Positions 44,779 to 56,177 are shown, counted from the stretch's first letter. The stretch: 64,000 bases of DNA from Ilex aquifolium (GCA_951799425.1 OX637391.1:23298551-23362550), one strand, 5' to 3'. Notes: generated from the sequence alone by a model not told the origin. Translations and numbers: made by a program.

Positions 44779-47331
44779 GCCAATGCCTTCAACCAACCGA
44801 GGCAATCATTTCCTCAAAATTCCAACACTTACAATTCAGGGTATCGTGATCACCCTAATTTCAGTTGGAGGAATGAGAACCCCATTCCTTATGGCTCAAA
44901 CACATATACACCTCCCGCACCTCCTAGGCAAAGCCAATTTCAATCCCAGGGTCAAGGGCAAGCCTCTAACTCCCAATACCCACGGTCTAATCCGCAAGGG
45001 TATCAATCCAATCCTCCCCCACAAAATTTCTCCCAACAAGGTCCGTCTAGTTCTTCCATCTACCAACCCCCTCATAAGAAGAATTTGGAAGATATGCTCC
45101 ACAATTTTATTCAAACCCAGACCACCCTCAATCAAACCTTCACTAATTTCATGCAAAGCCAAACCACCTTCAATAAGGACATTTCGGCCCAACTCACCAA
45201 GATCACCAATGCCATTGGGTTGTCTCAACAAGAGAAGGGAAAATTTCCCTCTCAACCCCAACAAAATCCCAAGGGTCAAAATGTGGTTGAGTTGGCTGAG
45301 ACTTCCCAGGAGGGTTTTGAGCAACTCAAAGCTGTCACCACACTTAGGAGTGGTAAACAAATTGAAAAGATGGTGGTGCCAAAGTTGACACCAAAGGCCG
45401 CATTGCCAAAAGAAAAAGAAAGTGATAGTGAGGCCAAAGAAAGTGTGGTCGACAAGGGCGAGTCGAGTGAAAAGAGTGAGAGAGATGGGGTTGATAAAGA
45501 ACATGTGTTTGATGATGGTTTATGCTTTCCTTCTATGTCCGCCCCTTTTCCCCATCGGTTGAAGCCACCTCTCAAGGTGGCTAATTATTCTGACATTTTG
45601 GATTTGTTTAAGCAGGTAAAGATCAACATCCCGCTCCTTGATGCCATCAAGCAAATTCCGTCATGTGCCAAGATATTGAAGGACCTATGCACTGTGAAAA
45701 GGAAGTTGAATGTCCGGAAGAAGGCATTTATCACTGAACAAGTGAGCTCTATATTGAGGACCAACACTCCTCCAAAATTCAAGGATCCCGGTTGTCCAAC
45801 AATTGCGATCACCATCGGGAATTGCCGGGTTGAGCAGGCATTGCTTGACTTGGGGGCGAGCGTCAATCTTCTTCCTTACTCAGTGTACCAACAACTCAAG
45901 CTTGAAGAGTTGAAGCCCACCTCAGTTACACTTCAACTGGCGGATCGGAGCATACGCACACCAAGGGGAGTAGTGGAAGATGTGCTTGTCCAAGTTGACA
46001 ATTTTTACTTTCCAGTCGATTTTATTGTATTAGATACACACCCGGTTGCTAACCTTAATTCCCAAATCCCCGTTATTCTTGGAAGACCTTTCCTTGCTAC
46101 CGCTAACACAGTGATTAATTGCAGGAATGGTCTAATGAAGTTGGCTTTTGGGAACATGACCATGGAGCTGAATGTATTCAACCTAGCAAAACAACCCGGG
46201 GATGATGTGGAGGTGAACGAGATCAATAGAATCGACACTTTGATTGAGGAGCAAGTGAAGTTAGAAGGAATGTTGGACTGCATGGAGGAGGACTTTGTTG
46301 AACTTGTAAAGTTAGATGAGGAAGAGAGCGTGGAAGGTTTGAAAGGGGTGGATAAGTGGATCCCAACATTTGAAAGACTCCCACACCAAGAGAAGAAGAT
46401 ATTTCCATCCGATGTACAAAAGCCTACCTTGGAATTGAAGCCACTACCTTCCCACTTAAAGTATGCATATCTTGGGGAAGATGAATCATTCCCGGTGGTG
46501 ATTAGTTCGACATTGGATGCAAAGCAAGAAGGAGATCTCTTGGAGGTGCTGCGAAGACATAAGGGAGCAATTGGGTGGACAATTGTGGATATCAAGGGGA
46601 TAAATCCTACCATTTGCACACACCGGATCTACCTTGAAGAAGATGCAAAACCATCTCGCCAGCCACAAAGGAGATTAAATCCGATCATGAAGGATGTGGT
46701 ACGGGATGAGGTTTTGAAACTACTTGACGTGGGCATTATCTTTCCAATTGCCGACAGCAAGTGGGTTAGTCCCACGCAAGTAGTACCCAAGAAGTCGGGT
46801 GTGACTGTGGTAGAAAATGAGGAGAATGAACTCATTCCAACAAGGGTAATCACTGGATGGAGAGTGTGTATTGATTACCGGAAGCTCAACTTGTGCACAA
46901 GGAAAGACCACTTTCCAATCCCATTCCTCGATCAGGTGCTAGAACGGGTAGCGGGGCATCTTTTCTATTGCTTCTTAGATGGATACTCTGGCTACAATCA
47001 GATAGAGATTGCCCTTGAAGACCAAGAGAAAACCACTTTCACTTGCCCCTACGGTACCTTTGCGTATCGTCGCATGCCTTTCGGGCTATGTAATGCCCCT
47101 GGAACATTCCAACGTTGCATGATGGGGATTTTTAGTGATATGGTGGAGAAGATTGTCGAGGTGTTTATGGATGACTTCTCAGTCTTCGGGGATTCTTTCG
47201 AGGGGTGTTTGGGGAATTTGAAGAAGGTGTTAGAAAGGTGTGAGGAGAAGAATCTAGTTCTGAATTGGGAGAAATGTCACTTCATGGTGACACAAGGAAT
47301 TGTGCTCGGGCACATCATCTCGGCAAAAGGG
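44779..47331 (+). pseudogene. Element D protease and reverse transcriptase (ends at frameshift)
   Basis: It is in the gag frame. A Gln/Pro-rich linker is followed by AVTTLRSGKQIEKMVVPK, then protease (ALLDLGASVNLLPYSVYQQL, PVILGRPFLATANTVINCRN). Next come WTIVDIKGI and SRQPQRRLNPIMKDVV, then reverse transcriptase with [40 protein letters not shown] and catalytic FMDD (about 47167). At AKG an extra G in the run at 47329-47331 shifts the frame. The expected IEVDKSKVEAISNLPTPK is found in the next frame. The shadow frames at 44645-45388 and 44896-45504 should be ignored. Confidence 0.9.
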
Positions 47332-49345
47332 AATCGAAGTGGACAAATCAAAGGTGGAGGCCATCTCCAACCTCCCTACGCCAAAGGTCATCAAAGATAT
47401 CAGGTCGTTTCTGGGCCATGCAGGTTTTTACCGTCGGTTTATAAAAAATTTTAGTGCATTGGCCCGCCCGTTGACCAATTTGTTATCCAAAGATGTCCCT
47501 TTTGTTTGGTCGGATAGTTGTGAGGCATCTTTTTCAAAACTTAAGAGTATGCTTGTCACGCCTCCAATTATGCGACCACCCAAGTGGGACTTACCTTTTG
47601 AGCTTATGTGCGACGCAAGTGATTATGCGGTCGGTGCAGTGCTCGGTCAAAGGGAGGATAATAGACCATATGTAATATACTATGCTAGCAAAACTCTGAA
47701 TGAGGCCCAAATGAATTATACCACCACATAAAAGGAGTTGCTAGCAGTAGTATTTGCATTAGATAAATTTCGGTCTTACATCATTGGTTCACCGATAATT
47801 GTTTTCACTGATCATTCTGCTTTAAAGTATCTACTGTCTAAGCAGGATGCCAAACCAAGGCTTATCCGGTGGATCCTCCTACTTCAAGAGTTCAATCTGA
47901 TAATCAAAGATAAGAAAGGAGTAGAGAACGTGGTGGCGGGCCATCTATCTAGATTGGTGGTGCAAGAGGCTGATGAGCACACTCCAATTCCTGATTCTTT
48001 TCCCGATGAGCATTTATTGTCCATTCATTCTCATTGTCCTTGGTATGCTGACATTTGCAATTATCTTGCAACAGGACAAATACCACCGAAGTGGAGCCCT
48101 GAAGATAAAAGGAGGTTTATGGCGGACGTTAAGTACTTCTACTTCGATAATCCGTATCTGTTCAAGTACTGCCCAGACCAAATCATGAGGCGATGTGTGC
48201 CTGAAAATGAGCAGCGGAATGTCCTTGCCTTCTGTCACTCCCAAGCCTGCGGTGGCCACTTCTCCGCCAAGAAAACTTCTTCAAAAATTCTCCAATCAGG
48301 TTTCTACTGGCCTTCTTTAATTAAGGATTGTATTTCATTTTGCAAAGAATGTGATAGATGCCAACGTTTGGGGAATGTGACCCGGAGGAATATGATGCCC
48401 CTCTCCCCTGTACTTGTCATAGAGATATTCGATTGTTGGGGCATTGACTTCATGGGTCCCTTCCCTATGTCGTTTGGCTATCTATACATTCTGCTGGCAG
48501 TGGACTACGTGTCCAAATGGGTGGAGGCTATCCCAACCAGGACTAACGACCACCGGGTTGTAGTCAAGTTCTTAAAAGAGAACATTTTTTCGAGGTTCGG
48601 GATGCCTCGTGCTTTGATTAGTGATGGTGGATTACACTTTTGTAACAGGCCAGTTGCATCATTATTGTTCAAATATGGCGTTACACATAAAGTATCCACC
48701 GCTTATCACCCACAAACAAATGGCCAAGCCGAGCTAGCCAATAGGGAGATCAAGACCATCCTCGAAAAAACAGTTAACCCCAATAGGAAGGATTGGTCTG
48801 AGAGATTGATTGATGCCCTATGGGCATATCGTACGACCTACAAGACAGTTTTGGGCATGTCTCCCTATCGGCTTGTCTATGGAAAGGCTTGCCATCTGCC
48901 GGTAGAAATGGAACACAAGGCCTATTGGGCCATCAAGACTTTAAATTTCAATATGAGAATGGCCGGTACACATAGGATGTTAGAAATGAATGAATTGGAA
49001 GAGATTCGGCGGGATGCATACGAGAGTTCAAAAATTTCAAAGGAACGGGCGAAAATCTTTCATGATAACTCCATAGTGAGGAAATCATTCGAGCCCGGGC
49101 AAAAGGTACTCTTGTATAATTCCCGCCTCTCCATTTTTCCTGGAAAGCTAAGATCCCGTTGGGATGGCCCTTACCTCGTCAAGGTGGCCTACCCCAATGG
49201 AGCTGTTGAGATCACCAACCTCAAAGATGGCCAAACATTCAAGGTCAATGGCCAAAGACTTAAGCCATTCTTTGAGGGCTTTGAAAACCAAGTGGTGGAA
49301 GAGGAGTTAACCGACCCGGTGTATCCGGAAGTGATTAAGGAATGA
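47332..49345 (+). pseudogene. Element D RNase H and integrase (one stop, one lost catalytic residue)
   Basis: It resumes with IEVDKSKVEAISNLPTPKVI. RNase H shows [16 protein letters not shown] and [15 protein letters not shown] at 47729-47731 replaces the E of TTEKELLA (B keeps TTEKDLLA), a catalytic glutamate. The last catalytic Asp of VADHLSRL reads VAGHLSRL. Integrase follows: [67 protein letters not shown], and a C-terminal part with [13 protein letters not shown]. It ends with TGA at 49343-49345. Integrase itself looks complete. Confidence 0.9.
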
Positions 49346-49554
49346 CAATTGGTCCCTTGTTCGCATGTACAGTTTCTTTTATTTTAATTATGTCATGTTT
49401 TTATGTTATGTCACTTACTTGTTGTTGGTGTATAGCCTTGTTTTCTTTTGAATCCAGATCTTGGTGCTTTTGTCGAAAGCGAAATTGCGAGGTGCTCTCT
49501 TACCTTATCTATCCCTTTTATTGTCTTCCATTGCATATTATATCTTTTTGTTGC

Positions 49555-49588
49555 ATTGAGGACAATGCATGGTTCTAGTTGGGGGGTG
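49555..49588 (+). other. Element D internal polypurine-like tract after pol
   Basis: ATTGAGGACAATG is followed by TAGTTGGGGGGTG. The last 13 bases match the real tract of D (AAGTTGGGGGGTG, 53804-53816) at 12 of 13 positions. The same pair of motifs follows pol in A, B and E. Confidence 0.62.
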
Positions 49589-51409
49589 AGGTGCACCATT
49601 TGTATGATACACCAAGGTTATTTGAATTTCTTTTGATTTTTGCTTGCAATTGTGAAAAATAGGTGAATTTTTGTTGAAAATTTTTGATGAAAGATACCTT
49701 TAAGTTGATCTGTATTCCCTTATGAAGCGAGTATGAACTGGATGACATGTTGATTGTTGTTGTGAACCTTGTGCACATGAGCTTACTATAGAAATGGATC
49801 CTATGCATAAATATCACATATGTATTGATTTTCAAACTCATCTGTATGCGATTTCTGAATTTGTAATTTCAGTGATTTACGGGTTGGATTCATGTTTTAA
49901 GCTTGACATAAGTAGTGGAGATGAGTAAGGACCCATGAGAGTTTTAGTGCCAAACCTTTTTGGAGGGAACTTACGTTTACTCAAAGAACAATTTTTGATA
50001 TCAAGTTTGTTCAATAGTCTCATTATGCTTGCTTTGGTTAGTTGCATTTGGTTAGTAGACTGATTTGTCTTGATCATGTAATGCTCTCCCCATGTAGACC
50101 TGGAAGTGATCTTAGGCCATTTTTGAATACTTTGAGCCTTAGCCCTTTTTCTTGAGAAAATTTTATCCCTAGTGCCGTGATTGAGCCCATTTTAAAATTC
50201 GTTTCTATGCCACACATATTAACCAAGCCAATGCAAGATGATAAAAAAATCTACCTCACCTTGGTTGTTCCTAGAGCTGAATATGAGTGATTGCAAAAGA
50301 GAAGGAAGTATGGTGTGGAAACTCCAACAAAAAGGGATGAATGATTTGAAACTCAAGGAGTTGAATGAAAATCCAAGAAAAGGAGAAAAAGGGGTGAAAA
50401 GAATAAAGAGTGATCAAAAGAAAAGGAAGATGTTAAGAAAAATAAAGAAAATAAACAAGGGGTGTGGTGATGGTGAGAAAATCAAAATCCCATGAAAAAG
50501 GAAGTGTTTTTCCAACATTAAAGTCTCTCACTCGGAACAACCCTCTTTGTTGTCCTTTTTCCTTCATTTCTTTTACCTAGATATCACCCCAGGGCCCCAT
50601 TACAACCTTTAAAGCCCTAAGTGATCTAGAGAAGCATGGGAGAAGCATGTTTGTAAAAAAAAAAAAATGATAAGTTTAGTCTTACTACCTAATGCACTAA
50701 CATCCTATTCATGAGACTATGCCAAGGTTGCCTCATTTTCACATATGAACTTCATTTTTGGATTACATGTGAGCACTTTGTTTTGAATACAAGATTCTAT
50801 ATCACATGTACACATGGAGTGCATACCTGTATAACGTGAGTGCGGTTTTTGCTTAAGAGTGTCCCTTGGTGAGTTTTGCATTGAAACTGAGTTTGTCTAG
50901 CCTGTCGAATGTGAATTCTGTTTTGTAAATGCCCAAATTACTTGTTTAAATTCACATGCACACGAGTTGAAAATTAATTGGTAGGTGCATACTTCTGACT
51001 AGCATTGGGGACTATGGTTTTGCTCATGTGCATCTAGTTCATTCAATTGAGAAATTTGTTTAAAAAGCTCCATGCTCGCAAGAATGAGGAAATATTTCTC
51101 AAGTTTCAGATATTTGAAGTAATGTAGGGATGCGTGAGTTTTTAATTATCTGATTTGCATGTTTAGGTGTCATTTTGATTGATAAAGGTTGTAATCAAAT
51201 CCTTGAACATTGAATGTATAAAAATCTTAAATCATTTTGCAAGTTTGGAAATGACTGTGGGCATGATCAATTGTGGTTGATTGATGTGATCCAAGTTTGT
51301 GGGTGGCTTAGATGTCCTTAGATAGGTGCTTGAGGGGTTGGAATGGAGGAAGAATGGTTTGGAAGTGATTTTGTTGAATAAAGGATAGGTTTTGCTGGAA
51401 AGGTAACAT
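49589..51409 (+). other. Element D spacer between pol and accessory ORF
   Basis: It is non-coding and conserved with E, and with the 3' spacers of A and B: GTGATCTTAGGCCATTTTTG at about 50110, GAGCCTTAGCCC, TTTATCCCTAGTGCCGTGAT, and CCCATTACAACCTTTAAAGC at about 50598. A purine-rich stretch lies at 50370-50510. The small frame at 50238-50495 within it has no recognisable motif. Confidence 0.65.
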
Positions 51410-51546
51410 CTTCCGGAAGGTTTTGCCCAGTAAGTAAAACCTTCCGGAAGGTTCACATAGACCTTCCGGAAGATCTTACCTACTGACTGTTTTAAATTAG
51501 GCAGTGAGTAAAACCTTCCGGAAGGTTCACATCGACCTTCCGGAAG
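51410..51546 (+). promoter_or_regulatory. Element D palindromes upstream of accessory ORF, two exact heat-shock elements
   Basis: CTTCCGGAAG starts at 51410, 51441, 51463, 51515 and 51537 (gaps 31, 22, 52, 22). At 51441-51455 and 51515-51529 the sequence cTTCcgGAAggTTCa is an exact nTTCnnGAAnnTTCn. The block ends 297 bp before the ORF start. A TTTTAAAT at about 51578 is shared in context with E and may serve as a TATA box. Confidence 0.58.
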
Positions 51547-51842
51547 ATCGAGTCTGAAACCCAAAAAAAAAAACAAGGGTTTTAAATCTAATTTTTTCGG
51601 AAACCCTTTCATTGCCTTTCTCAAATCCGACTCCCCCAAACTCTCTCCTCTCCTCCTCCTCCTTCCTGAGCTTCGAAATTCCTCTCCAATCATCTTTGCC
51701 TCCTATTTTCCCTTGATTAAGGGTGAATCTTGGAACTTTTGAGCCGAAATCCCAAGAATTTCTTGCAAAACCCTAAGGTTTATTTCCCCCCCAAAGTTCA
51801 CCACTTTTCCATCCCCTCTCCAAATCACCCTACTCAACTACC

Positions 51843-53492
51843 ATGGCTCGATTGAATGAGGCAACCATGGACGCATGGGGGGCCCTTGAAAACATATGGT
51901 GGTGGTTCATGATCGCTTTGGGGTTTGGTGTGTTTTTCTCGCTCATGGCCAAGACGAAGAGGACTGGCCCTGAGTCTCCACCCCCCTCTGGCTCAGCTTC
52001 TAAGAAAAGGACCGGGGAAGGTCCTAGCTCTCAGGATAGGGCGGAGCGGAGGACAAAGGCAAGGCATGATGAACGAACGAAGAGGATTGAGGACAAAGGT
52101 GTGACGTGTGAGAGGTATGTTGATAAAATCTCCCTTGGTGTTACGGATGAGGTTGTGAAAATTATTGAGGAACGGGGTTTGGATTTTTGGTTTGTTGAGG
52201 TGAAGGGGTACAACCTGGGAATGTGCCGAGAATTTTATAAAAAATTGTTTGTTTTTGGGGATGACAGGGGTAAGTTGAAAACTAATGTGAGGGGGAAATC
52301 ATTTGAGGTCACCCCTGATACAATTGCCACGGCAATGGGGTATGCGAGACCTCCCGCATCCACCCCTGTCTACCCACACAATGTGGATGGGAACAAAACA
52401 CTTGAGGAGTATGTGAACCTCACGTATGAGGACCCAACCACGTTTAAGGGAACGACATTCGTCGGGGGCCTCAAGCACACTTATGGGGTAATGAACAAAG
52501 TACTACATTACAACTTGATGCCCCAGGGTTCGGAGAAAAATCCAAACGTGGAGAAGTTGTCCCTACTGCATGCTTTTATGACAGGGGTGGCGTTTGATGT
52601 GGCCTACTATATTTGGTTGGAGATGCAGGAGTTTGCCCGGACGGAGAAGCCAAAGGCGAACCTACCCTTTCCCAACCTGGTCACTAAGTTGTGTGATCAG
52701 GCGAATGTGAAGCACTATGGCCAGGAAAAGCTGCTCCCTCCAGAGTTTGGAGCAATTGGGATGGCCAGCAGTCAGAAAAGGGCTGCCAGGGCTAAGGGTG
52801 AGAGGAGCAGGGATCCAGGACCCCAGCCACAGCCACAGCCGTCTGATGCTGGAACTTCTACTGAAGCCCCTCCTACAGCACCACCTCCTACGGCACCACC
52901 TCCTACGGCACCAGCCCCTGCACCAACTCCCGATCATGCTATTCCACAGCGCCTCGATGCACTGGTGGGTGAAGTGCAGGGAATTAAGGGAGAAGTTCAA
53001 GGAATCAAGAATGAGGTGCATGGGATGAAAAAGACGGTGCAGGGGATCGCTGCCATGATGACACAGCTCTTTCAGCGCAAGTTCCCAGGGAACCCCATTC
53101 CTGGAACTTCTACTGAAGCCCCTCCTACAGCACCACCTCCTACGGCACCAGCCCCTGCACCAACTCCCGATCATGCTATTCCACAGCGCCTCGATGCACT
53201 GGTGGGTGAAGTGCAGGGAATTAAGGGAGAAGTTCAAGGAATCAAGAATGAGGTGCATGGGATGAAAGAGACGGTGCAGGGGATCGCTGCCATGATGACA
53301 CAGCTCTTTCAGCGCAAGTTCCCAGGGAACCCCATTCCGGGCCAGGGTAGCTCAACCTCCCCCTATCATTTTGCCTCTACCATGGTTGAGATTGGAGACA
53401 CTGATGAGGAGTCTGAGGAGGAGACTGAGGGGGAGAGTGATTTTGACCTACCTCCTAATCCTAATGATGATGATGGTGGTAGTGAGAAGTAG
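51843..53492 (+). CDS. Element D accessory (env-position) protein with N-terminal membrane segment, 549 aa
   Basis: The ORF is intact. The start lies in good context (ACCATGG) and is shared with E. Residues 18-35 (NIWWWFMIALGFGVFFSL) form a likely membrane segment. Met35 begins AKTKRTG, where the A and B proteins begin MPRMK or MPRVK. The central domain (about residues 80-300) has CREFYKKL, TNVRGKSFEVT, GLKHTYGVMNKVLHYNLMPQ and NLVTKLCDQ, shared with A, B and E. It looks like the putative plant transposon protein domain. Next come a basic QKRAARAKGER and a Pro/Thr-rich linker with a coiled-coil-like EVQGIKGEVQGIKNEVHGMK, present twice. The tail is acidic. The position matches env-like ORFs of Athila, but I see no envelope fusion features. 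Function unknown. Confidence 0.85.
   Translation: MARLNEATMDAWGALENIWWWFMIALGFGVFFSLMAKTKRTGPESPPPSGSASKKRTGEGPSSQDRAERRTKARHDERTKRIEDKGVTCERYVDKISLGVTDEVVKIIEERGLDFWFVEVKGYNLGMCREFYKKLFVFGDDRGKLKTNVRGKSFEVTPDTIATAMGYARPPASTPVYPHNVDGNKTLEEYVNLTYEDPTTFKGTTFVGGLKHTYGVMNKVLHYNLMPQGSEKNPNVEKLSLLHAFMTGVAFDVAYYIWLEMQEFARTEKPKANLPFPNLVTKLCDQANVKHYGQEKLLPPEFGAIGMASSQKRAARAKGERSRDPGPQPQPQPSDAGTSTEAPPTAPPPTAPPPTAPAPAPTPDHAIPQRLDALVGEVQGIKGEVQGIKNEVHGMKKTVQGIAAMMTQLFQRKFPGNPIPGTSTEAPPTAPPPTAPAPAPTPDHAIPQRLDALVGEVQGIKGEVQGIKNEVHGMKETVQGIAAMMTQLFQRKFPGNPIPGQGSSTSPYHFASTMVEIGDTDEESEEETEGESDFDLPPNPNDDDGGSEK
52848..53340 (+). repeat. Tandem duplication inside the element D accessory ORF
   Basis: A segment starting CTGGAACTTCTACTGAAGCC occurs at 52848 and again at 53100. 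It encodes GTSTEAPPTAPPP, the linker, and the EVQGIK coiled-coil-like part through KFPGNPIP. The copies are nearly identical: the first has one extra PPTAP unit (15 bp), and the second has KE where the first has KK. The length keeps the frame. The near-identity shows the duplication is recent. Confidence 0.9.
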
Positions 53493-53816
53493 AAGCAGGA
53501 TTTGGTTGTTTTTGTTTGTTGTGTCTGGTAAGGGTGGAGCAGAGAATTAGGGTTACTCTCTTTTTGGTGTCGGCCTATAGAAGTGTCCTTAAGTTCTGGC
53601 CGTTTTTTTTTTTGTTGTGATTATGCCCACATTGTAATGAACTTGTCTATGAAATACCACAATGGGTTGATTGTCGTTGTACAAAGTTAAAACCATATTT
53701 GCAATATGATTTTGTTGATTTTACCTTGTTGAGATTTTATAAATGTATGTGTGCATATTGGTTTGGGATTGGAAATTATATTTGCTACGGACTAGCAAAT
53801 CGCAAGTTGGGGGGTG
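53493..53816 (+). other. Element D 3' untranslated part with polypurine tract
   Basis: No gene is seen in the 324 bp after the accessory ORF. The last 13 bases, AAGTTGGGGGGTG (53804-53816), are the polypurine tract that abuts the 3' LTR. Confidence 0.8.
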
Positions 53817-55923
53817 TGATTAGCACATAACAATGACATGTATGGTGTGCTAATGTGCTTTTGTTTCACCTTTTTTGTCAATAAATGGGAGTGTTTTGGT
53901 TTTGTTTGTGGCTTGATGGAATTTTGGGTGAATGCATGTAAAATGATGTAAATGACATGATTTAAACCCCCATGGTGTTATATGAGGCTAATGGAGTGTA
54001 TGGGGTAGCTTTAAGGATGGTTTGGAGGGGAAAGAAATCCAATTTTTGCTCACAGTCTGAAAACCTTCTGGAAGGTGTATGTCGGCCTTCCGGAAGGTTT
54101 TGCTAAAAACCCTGGATGCCTTGTTCACAGCTAATACCTTCCGGAAGGTTTTGTCCACTGGAATGAACCTTCCTGAAGATTTTAGCTACTGGAGTAAAAC
54201 CTTCCGGAAGGACTTGTCTACTGGAATGGACCTTCCGGAAGGTTTTGCCTTGGGTTTCTTTTTGACTGCCAAAATCTTCCGGAAGGTTTTGTTTTCTGGA
54301 ATGAACCTTCCGGAAGATTTTAGCTACTGGAGTAAAACCTTCCGGAAGGACTTGTCTACTGGAATGGACCTTCCGGAAAGTTTTGCCTTGGGTTTCTTTT
54401 TGACTGCCAAAATCTTCCAGAAGGTTTTGTTTTCTGGAATGAACCTTCCGGAAGGTTTTGGCTACTGGAATGAACCTTCCGGAAGATTTTTGCTACTGAT
54501 GTCGACCTTCCGGAAGTTCTTGCATTTGATTCTTTTCATTTAACTGTTCTTTCAGCGACCTTCCGGTAGGTGTATGTCGACCTTCCGGAAGGTTTTTGCA
54601 CTTTTCTCCAGACAGCCTGTAACTCAACTTTGCGGCTTGGAGGGTCCCACATGCACTTCTCCTACATGTTTCCTGACATCCCTTACACATCCTGGAGCCT
54701 CCCTCACCCCTGCATTGATTTGGATGAGTCTTGATAATTAATGAAGAGAGAGAAGAAGAAGGAAGCTGGGTGGGCAGACAGCTCTGCCTCACCCCCTGTC
54801 CAGCCCATGTTGCTGCACCCCTAGTGATGGAGATCAACTCTGTAGACATCCCTCTCTCTCCAGGCACGTTTTGGGGGGAAAACAAGAGTCTCCTTGGGGG
54901 GGTATTCATGGATGATGTATTGTATGATATAGTTTGAGAGAGAGGAGCTCTAGGAGAGAAGAGGATAAATAGTGGTTTTTAGAGAGAGAAAGTGACGATT
55001 TTACCATTTCTCCTACTGCATTTGTCTTGTAATCTTGAGTAAGAATCTTAGTAGTTCATTGAATGCCATAAATGTTGTTTTCCCTTCATGTTTGGTTAGT
55101 TGAATGCTCCCATTTATGTTCTACCATTAATGCTTTCAAGATTATTCTTGTTCATAGATATAAAATAGCTTTTCATTTCATTCACTTCTAGTCTAGGATT
55201 TCTTGCACTTAGTTACTTAAAAACTCCATAGCCTTAGAATGCATTACCTTTACATTATCATGTCTAGTTCAAGTATGAGTAGCTAAGCACTTTTTGTTGG
55301 CAAGACCAAGGGGAATCCTCATTGGGGTATACCATTTTAACTCTTTCTACACCCTCCCTTTAGAGTCCCATGGTTCGGTTTGACCGGATTGAAGGTGGAT
55401 GATTTGGTGAGTCTTTGATAACCCGTAGGCCTAGTCACGGTTTATGCTTAGGCACTCACCATCATCATCCTCGGCTTCCCGTGAATCAACCGTTCATTCT
55501 TGCTCAATCGGAGGAGTGTTTTGAGTTGAGATAGTATACCCATTGGAGAGATCTCTTGGAATTGCCAACACTTGTTTTCTCATTCTAATTTCACCAACAC
55601 ACACTTCACCAAACAATTTCCAACAACAAGAATTTTACACTTTCTTTTGCACTAAATCACTTTCACATTTGCTCACTCCTTCCCTGTGGAATCGACCTTG
55701 GAATACTTTCCAAGTAAAACACAACTCACGAAAGTCTCCTTGCGATTGAGGAGCATTTTTGTGCATACACATTCCATATCTACATCATCTCATTTCCCTT
55801 TCCTATTGCCCTTTCTTTTCACACTATCCCAAAGGGGGAGAAATCCTTCCTTCCGCTCATACATTGCATCATTTGAAGGATAGTAGTTAAAGGGTTAGGA
55901 ATAGGATTGTTTTTGATCAATCA
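53817..55923 (+). repeat. Element D 3' LTR (2107 bp)
   Basis: It is collinear with the 5' LTR, with about 20 single differences and one 1-bp gap by eye, mostly transitions. The heat-shock-like sites at 54164, 54302, 54440 and 54471 keep the nGAAnnTTCnnGAAn pattern, although some palindromes have decayed (for example CTTCTGGAAG, CTTCCAGAAG). The frames at 54079-54543 and 54493-54909 are repeat artefacts. Confidence 0.95.
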
Positions 55924-56177
55924 GTGGCATACTTTAGGGTAACCTCCACCCCCATTCATTCGGTAGGTGGCATACTTTAGGGTAACCTCCACCCCCATTC
56001 ATTTCGGTAGGTGACATATTTTAGGGTAACCTCCACCCCCATTCATTCGGTAGGTGGCATACTTTAGGGTAACCTCCACCCCCATTCATTTCGGTAGGTG
56101 GCATACTTTAGGGTAACCTCCACCCCCATTCATTCGGTAGGTGGCATACTTTAGGGTAACCTCCACCCCCATTCATT
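55924..56177. repeat. 43/44-bp tandem repeat, right part
   Basis: It holds the rest of the unit cut by element D and five more units. Units alternate between endings CATTCATT (43 bp) and CATTCATTT (44 bp), which suggests duplication as pairs of 87 bp. One unit has GTGACATATTTT in place of GTGGCATACTTT. Confidence 0.9.

Larger units (their letters stand above)
41258..55923 (+). mobile_element. Element D: full-length Athila-like retrotransposon (14.7 kb)
   Basis: LTRs of 2108 and 2107 bp, TGATTAG...ATCAATCA ends and identical GTGGC at 41253-41257 and 55924-55928 define it. Order is 5' LTR, tRNA-Asp primer site, gag-pol (43525-49345), internal polypurine-like tract, spacer, palindromes, accessory ORF (51843-53492), polypurine tract, 3' LTR. 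By eye the LTRs differ at about 20 positions, near 1%, so the insertion is recent. gag-pol carries two stops and a one-base insertion, so D is not autonomous as it stands. The accessory ORF is open. Confidence 0.96.

Noticed and set aside
44645..45504. Frames of 247 (plus) and 202 (minus) codons over the gag-protease linker
   Set aside because: They are shadows of the polyprotein frame, which carries the recognisable domains on both sides.
52662..53258. 198-codon minus-strand frame opposite the D accessory ORF
   Set aside because: It mirrors the tandem duplication and Pro/Thr linker of the real ORF and has no motif of its own.
51843..53492. Calling the D accessory protein a retroviral envelope
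   Set aside because: It has one N-terminal hydrophobic segment but no signal cleavage site, fusion peptide or C-terminal anchor that I can see. Only the position matches env.
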